Shown here: one piece after another, positions 26,148 to 37,595 of the stretch
Layout: each line of letters opens with the position of its first letter
Position numbering within the stretch: the stretch's first letter is position 1
DNA from: Mesorhizobium sp. L-8-3
GTDB taxonomy: Bacteria > Pseudomonadota > Alphaproteobacteria > Rhizobiales > Rhizobiaceae
Reading direction: 5' to 3'
Assembly: GCF_016756615.1 (NCBI RefSeq)
Contig: NZ_AP023262.1
Location: forward strand, 3,349,501 to 3,413,500
DNA: 64,000 nucleotides
Program-made: the position numbers and the translations under genes
Notes under the pieces: model-generated
Told to the model about the DNA's origin: nothing
Databases searched by the model: none
The model's input: only the letters and a program-made list of their open reading frames with translations

Positions 26148-27713
26148 ATGGCGATCAGCAGAAGATCCTTCCTTTGGACCGGAACCTCGGCGCTCGGACT
26201 GGCTGCGGTTGGACTGACAGGTTCGGCGCTGGCGCAGGATGCGCCTCGTCGGGGTGGTGTCCTCGTGGTTGGCCTGACGACGAATCCGCCCAGCTTCGAT
26301 CCGCACAAATCGGCCGCCTTCGCCACAACCGCCGTGACGGAGCATATCTTCGGCTGCCTGCTTCGCTGGGATCGGACGGGGACCAAGGTCGAGCCCGATC
26401 TGGCGCAAAGCTATGAGATCGTCGACGATCTGACCTACAAGTTCATCCTGCGCGAAGGCGTCAAGTTCCACAATGGCGAGACGCTGCGCAGCTCGGACGT
26501 GAAATTTACTTTCGACCGCATTGCCAATCCGGATACCGCCTCGCCATGGCGTTCGCTCTATTCACCGATCAGTGCGATCGAGACGCCGGATGACCGGACC
26601 GTCATTTTTCGAATGTCCAAACCCTTCGCGCCGTTCCTGAACCTTCTGGCGACGGTCAAATACTCGGCGATCGTGTCGGAAGTTGACATCAAGCCCACCA
26701 ATGAGGTGGTCGCCGGCAGCGCCGGGACCGGACCGTTCAAGTTCGTGAGCTTCCAGGCCAATTCCAATCTCGTTCTGACCCGCAACGACGACTACTACGA
26801 AGAGGGCCTGCCCTATCTCGACGGGCTGGAGCTCCGGATCATCCCCGACGAGGGAAGCCGTATTGCCGCGCTGCGCAGCAATACCTGCCAATTGACGTCG
26901 GTCACCACCCCCGAGGTGGTGCAACAGATTGCCGGCCAGCCCGGCTTCGAGACCCCGGAGAGCCCGGCGAACATGCGCGTCGTACTGTTGCAGATCGACC
27001 AGCGCACCCCACCTTTCGACGATGTCCGGGTGCGGCGTGCGTTCAGCCTGGCCATGAACCGGCAGCAGATCGCGGATGTGGTGTGGCGGGGCCGGGCCGC
27101 GCCGACGGCCGCCATCCCGCCCGCACAGGCGCCATACGGCTTTCCGAGTGAGGAGGTTCCTGGTCTGCCCTACCAGACCGAGGATCTGGAGCAGGCCAAG
27201 GCCCTCCTGGCCGAGGCTGGCTATCCTGACGGTTTCGAGACAAAACTTGCAGTGTCGCCCGCGACATTCAGCGATGTGGCAGTCGCGCAGGTCGTGCAGC
27301 AACAGGTTGCCCGGGCTGGAATCCGTTTCGATATCGAGCAGATGGAATGGGGCAGCCTGGTCAAGACCTTACAGGGCACCCTGGCGCCGCTGGTCGTGGT
27401 GGGATTGATTCCGGCAGCCGATCCGGAAACCAACATGAATATCCGCCTCGCTTCCACTTCCTCGATCAATCCCGGCAAGACACCGGATCCCGAACTTGAC
27501 GCGCTTTTCCTCAAGGGCAGCCAGACCGTCGACCCGGCTGCGCGCGTCGGCATCTACCGCGACATCCAGACGCGCATCGCCGATCAGGCCTATGCGATTT
27601 TCCCGGCTGCCTGCCCGATCAATTTCGAGCTGTGGCGTTCGGAGCTGAAGGGCTACTCGACGATGCCGACCGCGGCCCTCGTGATGCTGCGGCAATCCTG
27701 GCTGGCAAGCTGA
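26148..27713 (+). CDS. ABC transporter substrate-binding protein, peptide/nickel (family 5) type
   Basis: 521-aa periplasmic binding protein. It carries a twin-arginine-type signal (ISRRSFLWTGTSALGLAAVG, cleavage after LAQ near residue 33) and family 5 features: LTTNPPSFDPHKS at the mature N-terminus, YKFILREGVKFHNGETLRSS with FTFDRIANP, and FDDVRVRRAFSLAMNRQQI. ATG 26148 gives a clean signal peptide; the open frame upstream to 25809 is non-coding promoter DNA. Ligands of this family include peptides, opines and glutathione; the two amidases in the operon suggest an amide. Confidence 0.92.
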   Translation: MAISRRSFLWTGTSALGLAAVGLTGSALAQDAPRRGGVLVVGLTTNPPSFDPHKSAAFATTAVTEHIFGCLLRWDRTGTKVEPDLAQSYEIVDDLTYKFILREGVKFHNGETLRSSDVKFTFDRIANPDTASPWRSLYSPISAIETPDDRTVIFRMSKPFAPFLNLLATVKYSAIVSEVDIKPTNEVVAGSAGTGPFKFVSFQANSNLVLTRNDDYYEEGLPYLDGLELRIIPDEGSRIAALRSNTCQLTSVTTPEVVQQIAGQPGFETPESPANMRVVLLQIDQRTPPFDDVRVRRAFSLAMNRQQIADVVWRGRAAPTAAIPPAQAPYGFPSEEVPGLPYQTEDLEQAKALLAEAGYPDGFETKLAVSPATFSDVAVAQVVQQQVARAGIRFDIEQMEWGSLVKTLQGTLAPLVVVGLIPAADPETNMNIRLASTSSINPGKTPDPELDALFLKGSQTVDPAARVGIYRDIQTRIADQAYAIFPAACPINFELWRSELKGYSTMPTAALVMLRQSWLAS

Positions 27714-27729
27714 TCGGGCGATCGCGGAC

Positions 27730-28674
27730 ATGGGATCGTCGGTCCTGCTACGACGGCTGATGCTGGTTGTGCCGGTTCTGTTCGGCATGTCGGTGGTGAG
27801 TTTTCTGCTGATCCACCTCGTTCCCGGCGATGTCGTGACGGTCATCGCCGGCGCTGAGATCGCATCGGATTCGGAGGAAGCCCAAAACATCCGGCGCAGT
27901 CTGAACCTCGACAGGCCGCTTGTGACGCAATACCTGTTGTGGATCCTCGGCGTCGCGCAGGGCGATCTCGGACTTTCGCTGATCAGCAAGGTTCCGGTCT
28001 CGAAGGAAATCCTGTCGCATCTGCCGGTCACCCTGGTGCTCACGGTGATGGCGCTGGGCATTTCGGTCCTGATCGGCATACCGGCGGGGGTTCTCGCCGC
28101 CAGCAGGCGCGGCCGGATCTCCGACTTTCTCCTGCGCATAGCTTCGTTGGCCGGGATGGCGGTGCCGACCTTCTTCGCGAGCGTGACGGCCGTGCTGTTC
28201 TTTTCGCTCTTCGCGCCGGCCGTGCGGCTTTTCAACACCATCGACTTCGGCAGGGACGCGGTCGGTGCGGTCGCGACGCTGTTCCTGCCAGCCTGCGTGC
28301 TGGCGCTGTCCTCGGCCTCGACCATCATGCGCTACACGCGCGGCGCCATGCTGGAGGTCATGCGGGAGCAGTACATCCAGACCGCGCGCGCCAAGGGAGC
28401 AGGGCCGATGCGCATCCTGCTGCGCCACGGTCTGCGAACGGCGCTTCTGCCGGTAGTCACGGCTTCGGGTCTGATCGCAGCGCAGTTGATCTCCGGAGTT
28501 GTCGTCGTCGAGCAGGTCTTTGGCCTGCCCGGAATGGGGCAGCTCATGCTGAGCGCGATCAGCACCCGGGATTACACGCTGGTGCAAGGAACTGTCCTCG
28601 CCGTCGGCGCAATGGTGGTCCTGATCAACCTGGTCGTGGATCTGACCTACCATTTTCTGGATCCGAGGATCTGA
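27730..28674 (+). CDS. ABC transporter permease, DppB type
   Basis: 314-aa permease with six transmembrane segments. MLVVPVLFGMSVVSFLLIHL is the standard DppB N-terminus, followed by VPGD and RRSLNLDRPLVTQYLLWI. The EAA loop YIQTARAKGAGPMRILLRHG contacts the ATPases, and the end VVVEQVFGLPGMGQLMLSAI is highly typical. It is 16 nt after the binding protein and 3 nt before the DppC-type permease. Confidence 0.93.
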   Translation: MGSSVLLRRLMLVVPVLFGMSVVSFLLIHLVPGDVVTVIAGAEIASDSEEAQNIRRSLNLDRPLVTQYLLWILGVAQGDLGLSLISKVPVSKEILSHLPVTLVLTVMALGISVLIGIPAGVLAASRRGRISDFLLRIASLAGMAVPTFFASVTAVLFFSLFAPAVRLFNTIDFGRDAVGAVATLFLPACVLALSSASTIMRYTRGAMLEVMREQYIQTARAKGAGPMRILLRHGLRTALLPVVTASGLIAAQLISGVVVVEQVFGLPGMGQLMLSAISTRDYTLVQGTVLAVGAMVVLINLVVDLTYHFLDPRI

Positions 28675-28677
28675 TCG

Positions 28678-29550
28678 ATGTCTGAGCAATCCCGGATGGC
28701 GCGACGGCCGGAATTGTCCGCTGGTGCCATGATCGGTGCCTTTCGCCGACAGAACGCGCTCGTCAGGATCGGCAGCCTCATGCTCGTCGCCGTGCTGGTG
28801 TCAGCGCTTGCCGGGCCGCTCGTCTTGCCCTTCGGGCCGACCGACATGGTCGCGATGTCGTTGCAGCCGCCGAGCGCCGCGAACCTTCTCGGGACCGACC
28901 TGCTCGGGCGGGATGTGCTGGCCCGGACGCTGGACGCCACCCGGACCTCGCTGACCGTAGCCTTCTGTGCAATGGCCCTGTCGCTGGTCGCAGGGGCGGC
29001 GTGGGGCATGGTGGCCGGGTACAACGTTGGCTCGGTCGACACGGCGTTGATGCGGGTTCTCGACGTTCTTCAGGCGTTTCCGCCGCTCCTGCTGGCCGTG
29101 GCGCTGGTCGCCATGCTGGGAACCAGCACGTCAAATCTGATATTGACGATGTCGATCCTGTTCGTGCCGCAATTCGCGCGCGTCGCCCGTTCGGCCACGC
29201 TGCTGTTGCGCCGGCGGCAGTTCGTGCTGGCGGCGGAAGTTCTTGGCGTGTCTTCTACGCGCAACCTGCTGACCCATGTACTGCCCAACATCTCGACGCC
29301 GCTGATCATCGAGTCGACTTCGGTCATCACCGCGGCGCTGCTGACCGAATCGGCGCTGTCGTTTCTGGGCATGGGCATCCAGCCGCCAACACCGACCTGG
29401 GGCGGGATGATCGCTGAATCGACTTCCGTCATGACCCGGGCGCCATGGCTGGTCCTGGCGCCAGGGTCCGCGATCGTTCTGGTCGTGCTGGCATTCCTTC
29501 TGCTGGGCGATGGGCTCCGCGACAAATTCGATCCGAAGACGGGTAGCTGA
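28678..29550 (+). CDS. ABC transporter permease, DppC type
   Basis: 290-aa permease. PSAANLLGTDLLGRDVLART is the classic DppC/OppC periplasmic motif. Membrane segments follow (VAFCAMALSLVAGAAWGMVA and others); the EAA-type loop VLAAEVLGVSSTRNLLTHVL and the closing SALSFLGMGIQPPTPTWGGM are diagnostic. It forms the membrane channel with the 27730-28674 product. Confidence 0.93.
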   Translation: MSEQSRMARRPELSAGAMIGAFRRQNALVRIGSLMLVAVLVSALAGPLVLPFGPTDMVAMSLQPPSAANLLGTDLLGRDVLARTLDATRTSLTVAFCAMALSLVAGAAWGMVAGYNVGSVDTALMRVLDVLQAFPPLLLAVALVAMLGTSTSNLILTMSILFVPQFARVARSATLLLRRRQFVLAAEVLGVSSTRNLLTHVLPNISTPLIIESTSVITAALLTESALSFLGMGIQPPTPTWGGMIAESTSVMTRAPWLVLAPGSAIVLVVLAFLLLGDGLRDKFDPKTGS

Positions 29551-29552
29551 AA

Positions 29553-30976
29553 ATGACAGATGCCGAAGATATCCATTGGCTGCCCGCCTGGCGCCTGCGC
29601 GAGCTGGTGGTCAGCCGGAAGACGAGCGCCGAAGAGATCACCGCGCGATTGCTCGAGCGGATCAGCCGTCTCGACAGGCGTATCAACGCCTTCCTGACAC
29701 TGGCCGGCGACGTCGCGATCGCCGAGGCGCGGGCGGTGGATCGGGCGATCGCCGAGGGGAGGACACCCGGCCCCCTGGCAGGCGTGCCGGTAACGATCAA
29801 GGATCAGTTCTTTACCAAGGGGCTTCGCACGACCGGCGGCTCCAAGGTGTTCGAAGACCACATTCCCGAAGAAGACAGCGTCTATGTCGCGCGCATCCGG
29901 GCAGCCGGCGGAGTGATCCTCGGCAAGACCAACACGCCGGAATTCGGCATGTACTGGCGCACCGTCGGGCTGATTTCCGGCGAATGCCGTAATCCCTGGG
30001 AACATCGGCGCACCGCAGGCGGGTCAAGCGGCGGCGCAGCGGCGGCGCTGGCGATGGGTTTCGGCCCGCTCGCGCTCGGCAGCGACGCCGGTGGCTCGAT
30101 ACGGCTTCCCTCGGCGCAGTGCGGCATCTTCGGCATGCTGCCGAGCTTCGGCCGCGTGCCCCGGCATGGCGGGTTCGGGTCGACGATGTTCTTCTCTTCG
30201 ATCGGCCCGATGGCGCGCGACGTAAGAGACGCGGCGACGCTGCTTCAGGTTCTGGCCGGCCCGATGCCCCAGGATCCTTTCTGCCGCACCGATGCGCCGC
30301 CCGACTATCTGGCCGCGCTCGATGCGGGCATAAAAGGCGTCCGGGTCGCCTGGTGGGACAATACAGTTGCCGAAGGGTTCTCGGCTCCGGAGGTCCTGAG
30401 CGTGGTGCGCGCGTCGGCGGAAATGATCGGAACCTTCGGCGCGCGACTGGCCCCCGAACCGCTGCGGCTCGACACCGACGGAGTGGACGAGGCCTGGCGC
30501 ATACTGGACTTCGTCGACCGGCGCGCCAATCTTGGCGAGGAACTGGAGCGCGACCCGTTGAGGTTCGCGCAGCTTACGCCCTATGCGCAGACCCGTTTCG
30601 AATGGGCCGCGGGCGTATCCGGGACCGAATACTCGCGCGCGATCCTGCGCCGCGCCAGGTTCATCCGCAGTCTGGAAGCGGCGTTCGGCGACTATGACCT
30701 GCTTCTGGCCCCGACTATCGGCATCACCGCCCCGGTGATCGAGACGGACAACATGACCCAGCGCATCCCGGCACTGGTGTCCTACACATTGCCTATCAAT
30801 TTCGCGGGCTACTGCGCCGCCAGCGTGCCCTGCGGTTTCGTCGGCGGGCTTCCGGTCGGCCTGCAGATCATCGGGCGTCCCAACGAGGAGGCGCTCGTCC
30901 TGAGGGCGGCGCGCCAGTTCGAGCTCGCCTTTCCCTGGCGGGACATGCACCCGCCCGAACATCTGGAAGCCGCGTG

Positions 30977-30977
<1 letters not shown>
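29553..30977 (+). CDS. Amidase (amidase-signature family)
   Basis: 474-aa hydrolase with the complete Ser-cisSer-Lys triad: Lys83 in GVPVTIKDQ, cis-Ser158 in TAGGSSGGAAAALAMG, nucleophile Ser182 in SDAGGSIRLP. No signal peptide, so it acts on imported amides in the cytoplasm. It begins 2 nt after the DppC-type permease and ends overlapping the DppD-type ATPase start (TGATG), embedding it in the transporter operon. The operon has a second amidase at its 3' end; the two are clearly diverged. Confidence 0.92.
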
Positions 30978-31988
<1,011 letters not shown>

Positions 31989-31996
<8 letters not shown>

Positions 31997-32963
31997 GCCG
32001 TTGTTGACGCTGCGCGGCGTGACCAAGCATTTTCTGATCGGCCGCGGCAAGGTCGTCCAGGCTGTGGATGGCTTGGACCTCGACGTCCACGAGGGAGAGA
32101 CGCTCGGCCTCGTCGGCGAATCCGGTTGCGGCAAGTCGACCGCGGCGCAGTTGATCGTCGGGTTGCACCGGGCCGACCGGGGCAGGGTGATCTTTGCCGG
32201 CGAGGACGTCGCCGGATTGAGCGGCCGCGAGCGCAAATCCGTGCGCAGGCAGATGCAGTATATTTTCCAGGACCCCAACGACTCCCTCGATCCGCGTATG
32301 CGCGTGCGCAACATCATCGGAGAGGGTCTTGTGGCGCGGGGCGGCATGGGGCGGGCGGAGCGCGACGCGCTGATCCGCGAAACGCTCGAGAAGGTGGGGC
32401 TGCGGCCCGATGCGATGGAGCGGTTTCCACATGAATTCTCCGGCGGGCAGCGGCAACGCATCGGCATTGCGCGTGCGCTGGTGCTGCGGCCGCGGCTCGT
32501 GGTCGCGGACGAGCCGATCTCGGCGCTGGACGTCTCAGTGCAGTCCCAGATACTCAACCTCATGGGCGATCTGCAGCGCGAACTCGGTCTGACTTATGTC
32601 TTCGTTGCCCACAACCTGGCCGCCGTCGGCTATGTCAGCGACCGCATCGCCGTCATGTATCTGGGTCGGATCGTTGAGATCGGCGAGACCGCCAGCGTCC
32701 TGCATGCGCCCCGCCATCCCTATACGCAGGCGCTGCTGTCGGCGATTCCCGACCCGGATGTCAGAGCAGCGAAGAAGGCGCGCATCGTCTTGCAGGGCGA
32801 CGTCCCGAGTCCGATCGATCCGCCCTCCGGTTGCCGGTTCCGCACCCGCTGTCCGATGGCGCAGCAGGTCTGCTCCGAACGCGTGCCGGAACTCCGACCA
32901 GTCGCGGCAGAGGACCGCCGGGCGCACCGGACGGCCTGCCATTTCGTCGCTTCCGCGTCATGA
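31989..32963 (+). CDS. ABC transporter ATP-binding protein, DppF/OppF type
   Basis: 324-aa ATPase pairing with the DppD-type protein. Walker A GESGCGKSTAAQ, Q-loop IFQDPNDSLDPRMRV, signature FSGGQRQR, Walker B LVVADEPISALDVS, switch His in FVAHNLAAVGYVSD, and the C-terminal GCRFRTRCPMAQQVC segment. ATG 31989 lies within the end of the preceding gene; the longer frame is an artefact. It is followed after 6 nt by the second amidase. Confidence 0.93.
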
Positions 32964-32969
32964 GGCATC

Positions 32970-34424
32970 GTGCGACGGGAGCAGCAAACGGTGACGGGAA
33001 AGACTGAACGAGTGAACCCCCTCTGGACCCTGACAGCCACAGAAATCGCTGCGCTGGTGCGTGGAAGACAGGTGTCCGCGCGGGAGGTGGCTTCGGCGGC
33101 GCTGGCCAGGCTGGACGCCGTGAACCCCGCCATCAATGCGGTCGTCGCCTGCCGCCCCGGCGAAGTTCTGGCTGCCGCCGACGCGACGGATGCCCGCATC
33201 GCGGCGGGCGGCGATCCCGGGCCCCTGGCAGGGGTGCCGGTGACGATCAAGGTCAACATCGATCAGAAGGGCCACGCGACCACGAACGGACTTCGCGCCA
33301 ACAGGGATCTGGTCGCCGATGGCAACAGCCCGGTGGTGGACAATCTCCGCGTCGCGGGCGCGACCATCCTGGGGCGCACGAACACGCCCGCCTTCTCGAT
33401 GCGCTGGTTTACCGACAACCAGTTGCACGGCAGGACGCTCAACCCTCGCGACGCGTCGGTCACGCCTGGCGGGTCCTCCGGCGGCGCCGCAGCGGCCGTG
33501 GCGGCGGGGATCGGGCCGATCGCGCATGGCAACGATATCGGCGGCTCGCTGCGCTATCCCGCCTATGCCTGCGGCGTGCACGGCCTGCGGCCGACGCCGG
33601 GCCGCATCGCGGCCTTCAACGGCACGGCACCGACGGAACCTTCCATCGGCGCGCAGTTGATGTCGGTTCAAGGTCCGATAGCCCGGTGCATGAGCGACCT
33701 GCGCCTTGCGCTCGCCGCCATGAGTGCGCCCGACGCGCGCGATCCCTGGTGGGTGCCGGCGCCGCTCGGCGGCCCGGACTTTCCCCGAAGGGCGGCACTC
33801 TGTGTCCGGCCGGACGGCCTCGAGACTGAGCCCGAGGTCGAAGCGGCGCTGCGAGCGGCTTCGGCACGATTGGTCGACGACGGCTGGCAGGTGGACGAAG
33901 TCGACGCTTTGCCGCCGCTGCGCGAAATGGTCTCCCTCCAGCTCATCCTCATGTTTGGCGGCGACGACATCCGCGCGGTGCGGTCCGCGGTCTATCGTGA
34001 GGGCGATCCGGGCGCCATCAATACGATCGAGCGCGTGGTCTCGAAGCTGAAGGATGGTCCCTCGCTCGCCGACGTTTCATCGGCGTTCCGCCTGCGCGCG
34101 GCGGCCTTGCGGAAATGGCTGCAGTTCCTCGAAACCTGGCCCGCGGTGCTGATGCCGGTGTCGTCCCGCCCGCCGCTTCCCCAGGACTTCGACCTGCAAG
34201 GCCTGCACAACGGCAACCTCACTTCCGAAGCGCAGTTGACGCAGGTCTCCCTGCCGGTTCTGGGCTTACCGGCCCTTGCCGTTGCGGTGCGCGATCCCGA
34301 AAAGATACCCAGCGGCGTTCAGGTCGTCGCTAGCCGCTTTCGCGAAGACATACTGCTTGCGGCAGGGCACAGCATCACCGGTCAGGACACTCCCATACTG
34401 CCCGTCACGCCATTTGACGCGTGA
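32970..34424 (+). CDS. Amidase (amidase-signature family), second of the operon
   Basis: 484-aa amidase with catalytic Lys94 (GVPVTIKVNID), cis-Ser169 (TPGGSSGGAAAA) and Ser193 (NDIGGSLRYP). The C-terminal half differs strongly from the 29553-30977 amidase, so substrate range should differ. Start uncertain: GTG 32970 is 6 nt after the ATPase stop; GTG 32991 (GGGAG upstream) and GTG 33012 are in frame, and homology begins at PLWTLTATEIAALVR. Last gene of the operon. Confidence 0.9.
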   Translation: MRREQQTVTGKTERVNPLWTLTATEIAALVRGRQVSAREVASAALARLDAVNPAINAVVACRPGEVLAAADATDARIAAGGDPGPLAGVPVTIKVNIDQKGHATTNGLRANRDLVADGNSPVVDNLRVAGATILGRTNTPAFSMRWFTDNQLHGRTLNPRDASVTPGGSSGGAAAAVAAGIGPIAHGNDIGGSLRYPAYACGVHGLRPTPGRIAAFNGTAPTEPSIGAQLMSVQGPIARCMSDLRLALAAMSAPDARDPWWVPAPLGGPDFPRRAALCVRPDGLETEPEVEAALRAASARLVDDGWQVDEVDALPPLREMVSLQLILMFGGDDIRAVRSAVYREGDPGAINTIERVVSKLKDGPSLADVSSAFRLRAAALRKWLQFLETWPAVLMPVSSRPPLPQDFDLQGLHNGNLTSEAQLTQVSLPVLGLPALAVAVRDPEKIPSGVQVVASRFREDILLAAGHSITGQDTPILPVTPFDA

Positions 34425-34629
34425 ATTGAAGGGGATGAATCCCTCCGCCTGGCGACGACGCGGACGGTGGAACGGGTCTGCTTGCGGAGTTACCGGAAGG
34501 AGTATCGAGTTGGCACCGGGGTGTCAGGGTACGACCCCTCGCGGCAGAACCGCATTCCCAACAAAAACCTCGAATGGAATTGGAATCGGAGGATGCGCCC
34601 TTCGTGCGCACCGACAGTGCCGGATGATC

Positions 34630-35730
34630 CTACGTTTTTCGCAGGATAACCGTCAAATGCCACAGCTCGAACGCGAACTCCGAGAGGCGGGTCTCGTACA
34701 AATCGTGCAGTCGCCTGTAGAACTCGTCGGCCAGTCGATCTTCGCTTTGGGGACCCCTGGCGGAGGGAGCAAGCAATTGGGTACGCAACGTCGAGTCGGC
34801 GAAGGCACGAATGTATCCCGTGTAGGCGTTCGCATATTTCTCGGGATCAGAGATCAGTCCGGCGAAGAAGTCTGTCGGATTGTGCGGTGCCGGGGTGACC
34901 TCGATCGTCACGATTTCAAAGGAGAGGAGCAAATCGTCGTCGCCCTCGATCGGCGAGCGCGCTTCCTCTGCCGTCGAAAACCAGAGCGAAAAGACAAAGC
35001 CGTCAAGGACGTCCGCATCGATCAGACCATCACGTGCCATGCTCTCGGCGACAACCTGAAGCGCCCGATAAATGCCCCGACCGGATGCCGCCGCGCCGTT
35101 GCGTTCGGCGCCGTCGGGGATCGAGCCGAGAGTGGAGACGAACAGGAATCCGCCCGGCTTCAGTTCCCTTGCCCTCAGGCGAAGGAAATTCATCCAGTCG
35201 CGCCGGGCAAGCTCAGCCATTTCCTGTCTTGCGTCACCCTGAAGGTCGGCAAACCAGACCGTGCCCGGAGACTGCAGCCTGACGGCACGGCTGAGCCAGT
35301 GGCTTGCTGCAAAGCAGGTTGCCAGATCGACAGAACTGTCGTCGGCCATTCGCTCGTAAAACGATCCGATCGACGCCTCGGTTCGCACGTTGTCGATGCC
35401 GGCGTGGTAGCCCGTCGGACCATAGACAAGCCCAAACAATGCGTTCCAGTCATTTCCAGGCTGATCCGCGTGGCAGACCACCAGCGGAGCGTCGTGAAAG
35501 CGGGCACGAAACACCTCCAATGCAGGCCGCACCGCGATGATCGCGCTCGTTCCGGGCCCGCACCCATAGTCCATCACCCGCATTTCGCGGCCGCCACGAC
35601 CAACCTGCCGTGCCAACTCGCGAATTCGGGCATCGTGGCTCGAGATGATGCTCTGCTGAGCGGAGGAATGCCTGTCGTAATCTACCATGCGCTCAGTCGA
35701 TTTGCGCGTTTCCAACGAGTGCTTGGGCAT
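34630..35730 (-). CDS. SAM-dependent carboxyl methyltransferase, SABATH (Methyltransf_7) family
   Basis: 366-aa methyltransferase that should place a methyl ester on a small-molecule carboxylate. SABATH landmarks in order: YDRHSSAQQ near residues 18-26, SAM-binding VMDYGCGPGT at 52-61 in place of plant D-x-G-C-S-x-G-P-N-T, NDWNALF at 93-99 (plant NDFN-LF), GSFYERM at 122-128, SHWLSRA at 143-149, and FLRLRARELKPGGFLFVS. The family is known mainly from plant salicylate, jasmonate, IAA, benzoate and gibberellin methyltransferases. ATG 35730 has AAGGA 7 nt upstream; an in-frame ATG at 35808 has none. Stands alone on the minus strand, 185 nt beyond the malic enzyme. Confidence 0.82.
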   Translation of the reverse strand: MPKHSLETRKSTERMVDYDRHSSAQQSIISSHDARIRELARQVGRGGREMRVMDYGCGPGTSAIIAVRPALEVFRARFHDAPLVVCHADQPGNDWNALFGLVYGPTGYHAGIDNVRTEASIGSFYERMADDSSVDLATCFAASHWLSRAVRLQSPGTVWFADLQGDARQEMAELARRDWMNFLRLRARELKPGGFLFVSTLGSIPDGAERNGAAASGRGIYRALQVVAESMARDGLIDADVLDGFVFSLWFSTAEEARSPIEGDDDLLLSFEIVTIEVTPAPHNPTDFFAGLISDPEKYANAYTGYIRAFADSTLRTQLLAPSARGPQSEDRLADEFYRRLHDLYETRLSEFAFELWHLTVILRKT

Positions 35731-35915
35731 TGGCAGTCCTTGTGCGGTTGCTGACGCGATGCGGTCGCAGAAAAGCCGCCATGGCAAGGATGGGCGCCCG
35801 TCTGACACTTGGTGGCCTTGCAGACCCTTCGAATGATGCAGGCGTCAGCTCATGCTATGACCCAGCCAGCGAGCCTCCTCCCGAAAAACCGAGTTCCACC
35901 TCTCGGCGCCGAAAT

Positions 35916-37544
35916 TCAGATGAGCGACGGATATTCCGGCTTGTAGACATGGGCGCGGATGAACGCGACCATGTCGTCCGGACGGCCGACACGGGCAAGG
36001 CCTGAATCGAATACGAGCTTTGCCACCCGCGCCGCGGTCTGTATCTCGGTCTCCAGGATGTTCGACTGCAGCGGGTAAAGCAGCCCCTGGTTCAGAAGTT
36101 CCGCAGGCACCTGGTCGGCGACCGCGCGCGCGGCCTCGATGAACATCTCGTCTGAGACTCGGCTGGCCTGGGTGGCGAAGATCGCCATCCCGACCGCGGG
36201 GAAAATGTAGAAGTTGTTGGCCTGTCCCGGCAGGAAGGTGGTTCCGGCGAGGTGGACCGGCGGAAACTGCACGCCCGCGGCGTAGATCGCTTTGCCTCCT
36301 GACCAGGCATAGGCCTGCTCGGCGGTACATTCGGCATGTTCGGTGGGGTTTGAAAGAGCCAGTATCACCGGCCGCTCGTTGATCGTCGATAGCGTCTCTA
36401 CCACCGCCTGGGTAAAGGCACCGCCGACGGTGCTGACGCCGATGATCGTTGTCGGCTTGATACTCCGGATAGCCTCAAGGAAATCGGCCGTCGGGGCATG
36501 CGGATGCGCATATGGCCGCTGGAAGTCCACGAGGTCGGTGCGGGTCGATTCGAGCAATCCCTTGACGTCGAACATGTGCACGCGCGACTGCGCGTCCTGA
36601 AGCGACATCCCTTCCTGCGCCAATGCCGAGCAGAGCAAGTTGGCAAGGCCAATTCCGGCGGACCCTGCGCCAAGGAACAGGTACTTCTCGTCGCCAAGCT
36701 TGCTGCCCTTGAGCTTCGCAGCGTTGATCATACCCGCCAGCGTTATGCCGGCCGTTCCCTGCACATCGTCATTGTAGACACAAAATTTGTCGCGATAGCG
36801 CTGCAGCAGATGCACCGCATCGACGCCGGTCCAGTCCTCGAAATGGATACAGCATTTGGGGAACACATCCTGCACGGCCTGGACGAATTCGTCCACGAAG
36901 GAATAGAGGTCTTCGGTCGCGGGGCGCGCTTTGCGCAGGCCGAGATAGAGTGGATCGGAAAGGTATTGCTGGTTGTTCGTACCGGCGTCGAGATACATCG
37001 GCAGGAGGTACTGGGGCGGCACGCCAGCCGCGGCTGTGTAGAGTTGCAGCTTGCCGATCGGAATACCCATGCCATTGGCGCCGAGGTCGCCCAAACCGAG
37101 GATGCGGCCTCCGTCCGTGACGCAGATGAACCGAACGTCCTTCTGCGGCCAGTTCCGCAGAACGTCTTTGACCTTGCCGCGCCGCTCGATCGAGAGATAC
37201 ATGCCACGCGCTTGGCGATATATGTGGCCGAATTTCAGGCAGGCCTCGCCGATGGTCGGGTCGTAGATGATCGGCAGGAACCGGGCCGGGTCAGACATGA
37301 TGGTCCGGTAGAATAGCGTTTCGTCGTGGTCGAGCAGATTGACGAGGTGGATGTAGCGCTCCAGGTCGGTGTTCTTGTGGCCGAGTTGCATCAACACGCG
37401 CTTGAGCTGGATGTCTTCGGTTTCGGTGACGTCAGGTACCAGCCCGACAAGGCCCAGCGCCTGCCGCTCGGCTTCGGTGAAGGCCGTGGACTTGTTGAGC
37501 GACGCGTTCTGAAGCAGTTCCATACCGCGCATGCCGGTTGCCAT
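35916..37544 (-). CDS. NAD-dependent malic enzyme
   Basis: 542-aa SfcA/MaeA-type enzyme: malate + NAD to pyruvate + CO2 + NADH. N-terminal domain includes YDPTIGEACLKFGHIYRQ and the catalytic Tyr there; RFICVTDGGRILGLGDLG; metal ligands in CIHFEDWTGVDAVHLLQRY and YNDDVQGTAGITLAG; NAD fold LFLGAGSAGIGLANLL with Asp after beta-2 (MFDVKG), favouring NAD. ATG preceded by AAGGAG. Length is that of the large NAD type, distinct from the phosphotransacetylase fusions common in rhizobia. It lies 51 nt after fumC, so fumarate to malate to pyruvate may be one unit. Confidence 0.9.
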   Translation of the reverse strand: MATGMRGMELLQNASLNKSTAFTEAERQALGLVGLVPDVTETEDIQLKRVLMQLGHKNTDLERYIHLVNLLDHDETLFYRTIMSDPARFLPIIYDPTIGEACLKFGHIYRQARGMYLSIERRGKVKDVLRNWPQKDVRFICVTDGGRILGLGDLGANGMGIPIGKLQLYTAAAGVPPQYLLPMYLDAGTNNQQYLSDPLYLGLRKARPATEDLYSFVDEFVQAVQDVFPKCCIHFEDWTGVDAVHLLQRYRDKFCVYNDDVQGTAGITLAGMINAAKLKGSKLGDEKYLFLGAGSAGIGLANLLCSALAQEGMSLQDAQSRVHMFDVKGLLESTRTDLVDFQRPYAHPHAPTADFLEAIRSIKPTTIIGVSTVGGAFTQAVVETLSTINERPVILALSNPTEHAECTAEQAYAWSGGKAIYAAGVQFPPVHLAGTTFLPGQANNFYIFPAVGMAIFATQASRVSDEMFIEAARAVADQVPAELLNQGLLYPLQSNILETEIQTAARVAKLVFDSGLARVGRPDDMVAFIRAHVYKPEYPSLI

Positions 37545-37595
37545 TGGGACGGTCTCCTTCTTGGGTCGGAATCTGACCGATGGGCGAAACCCACG

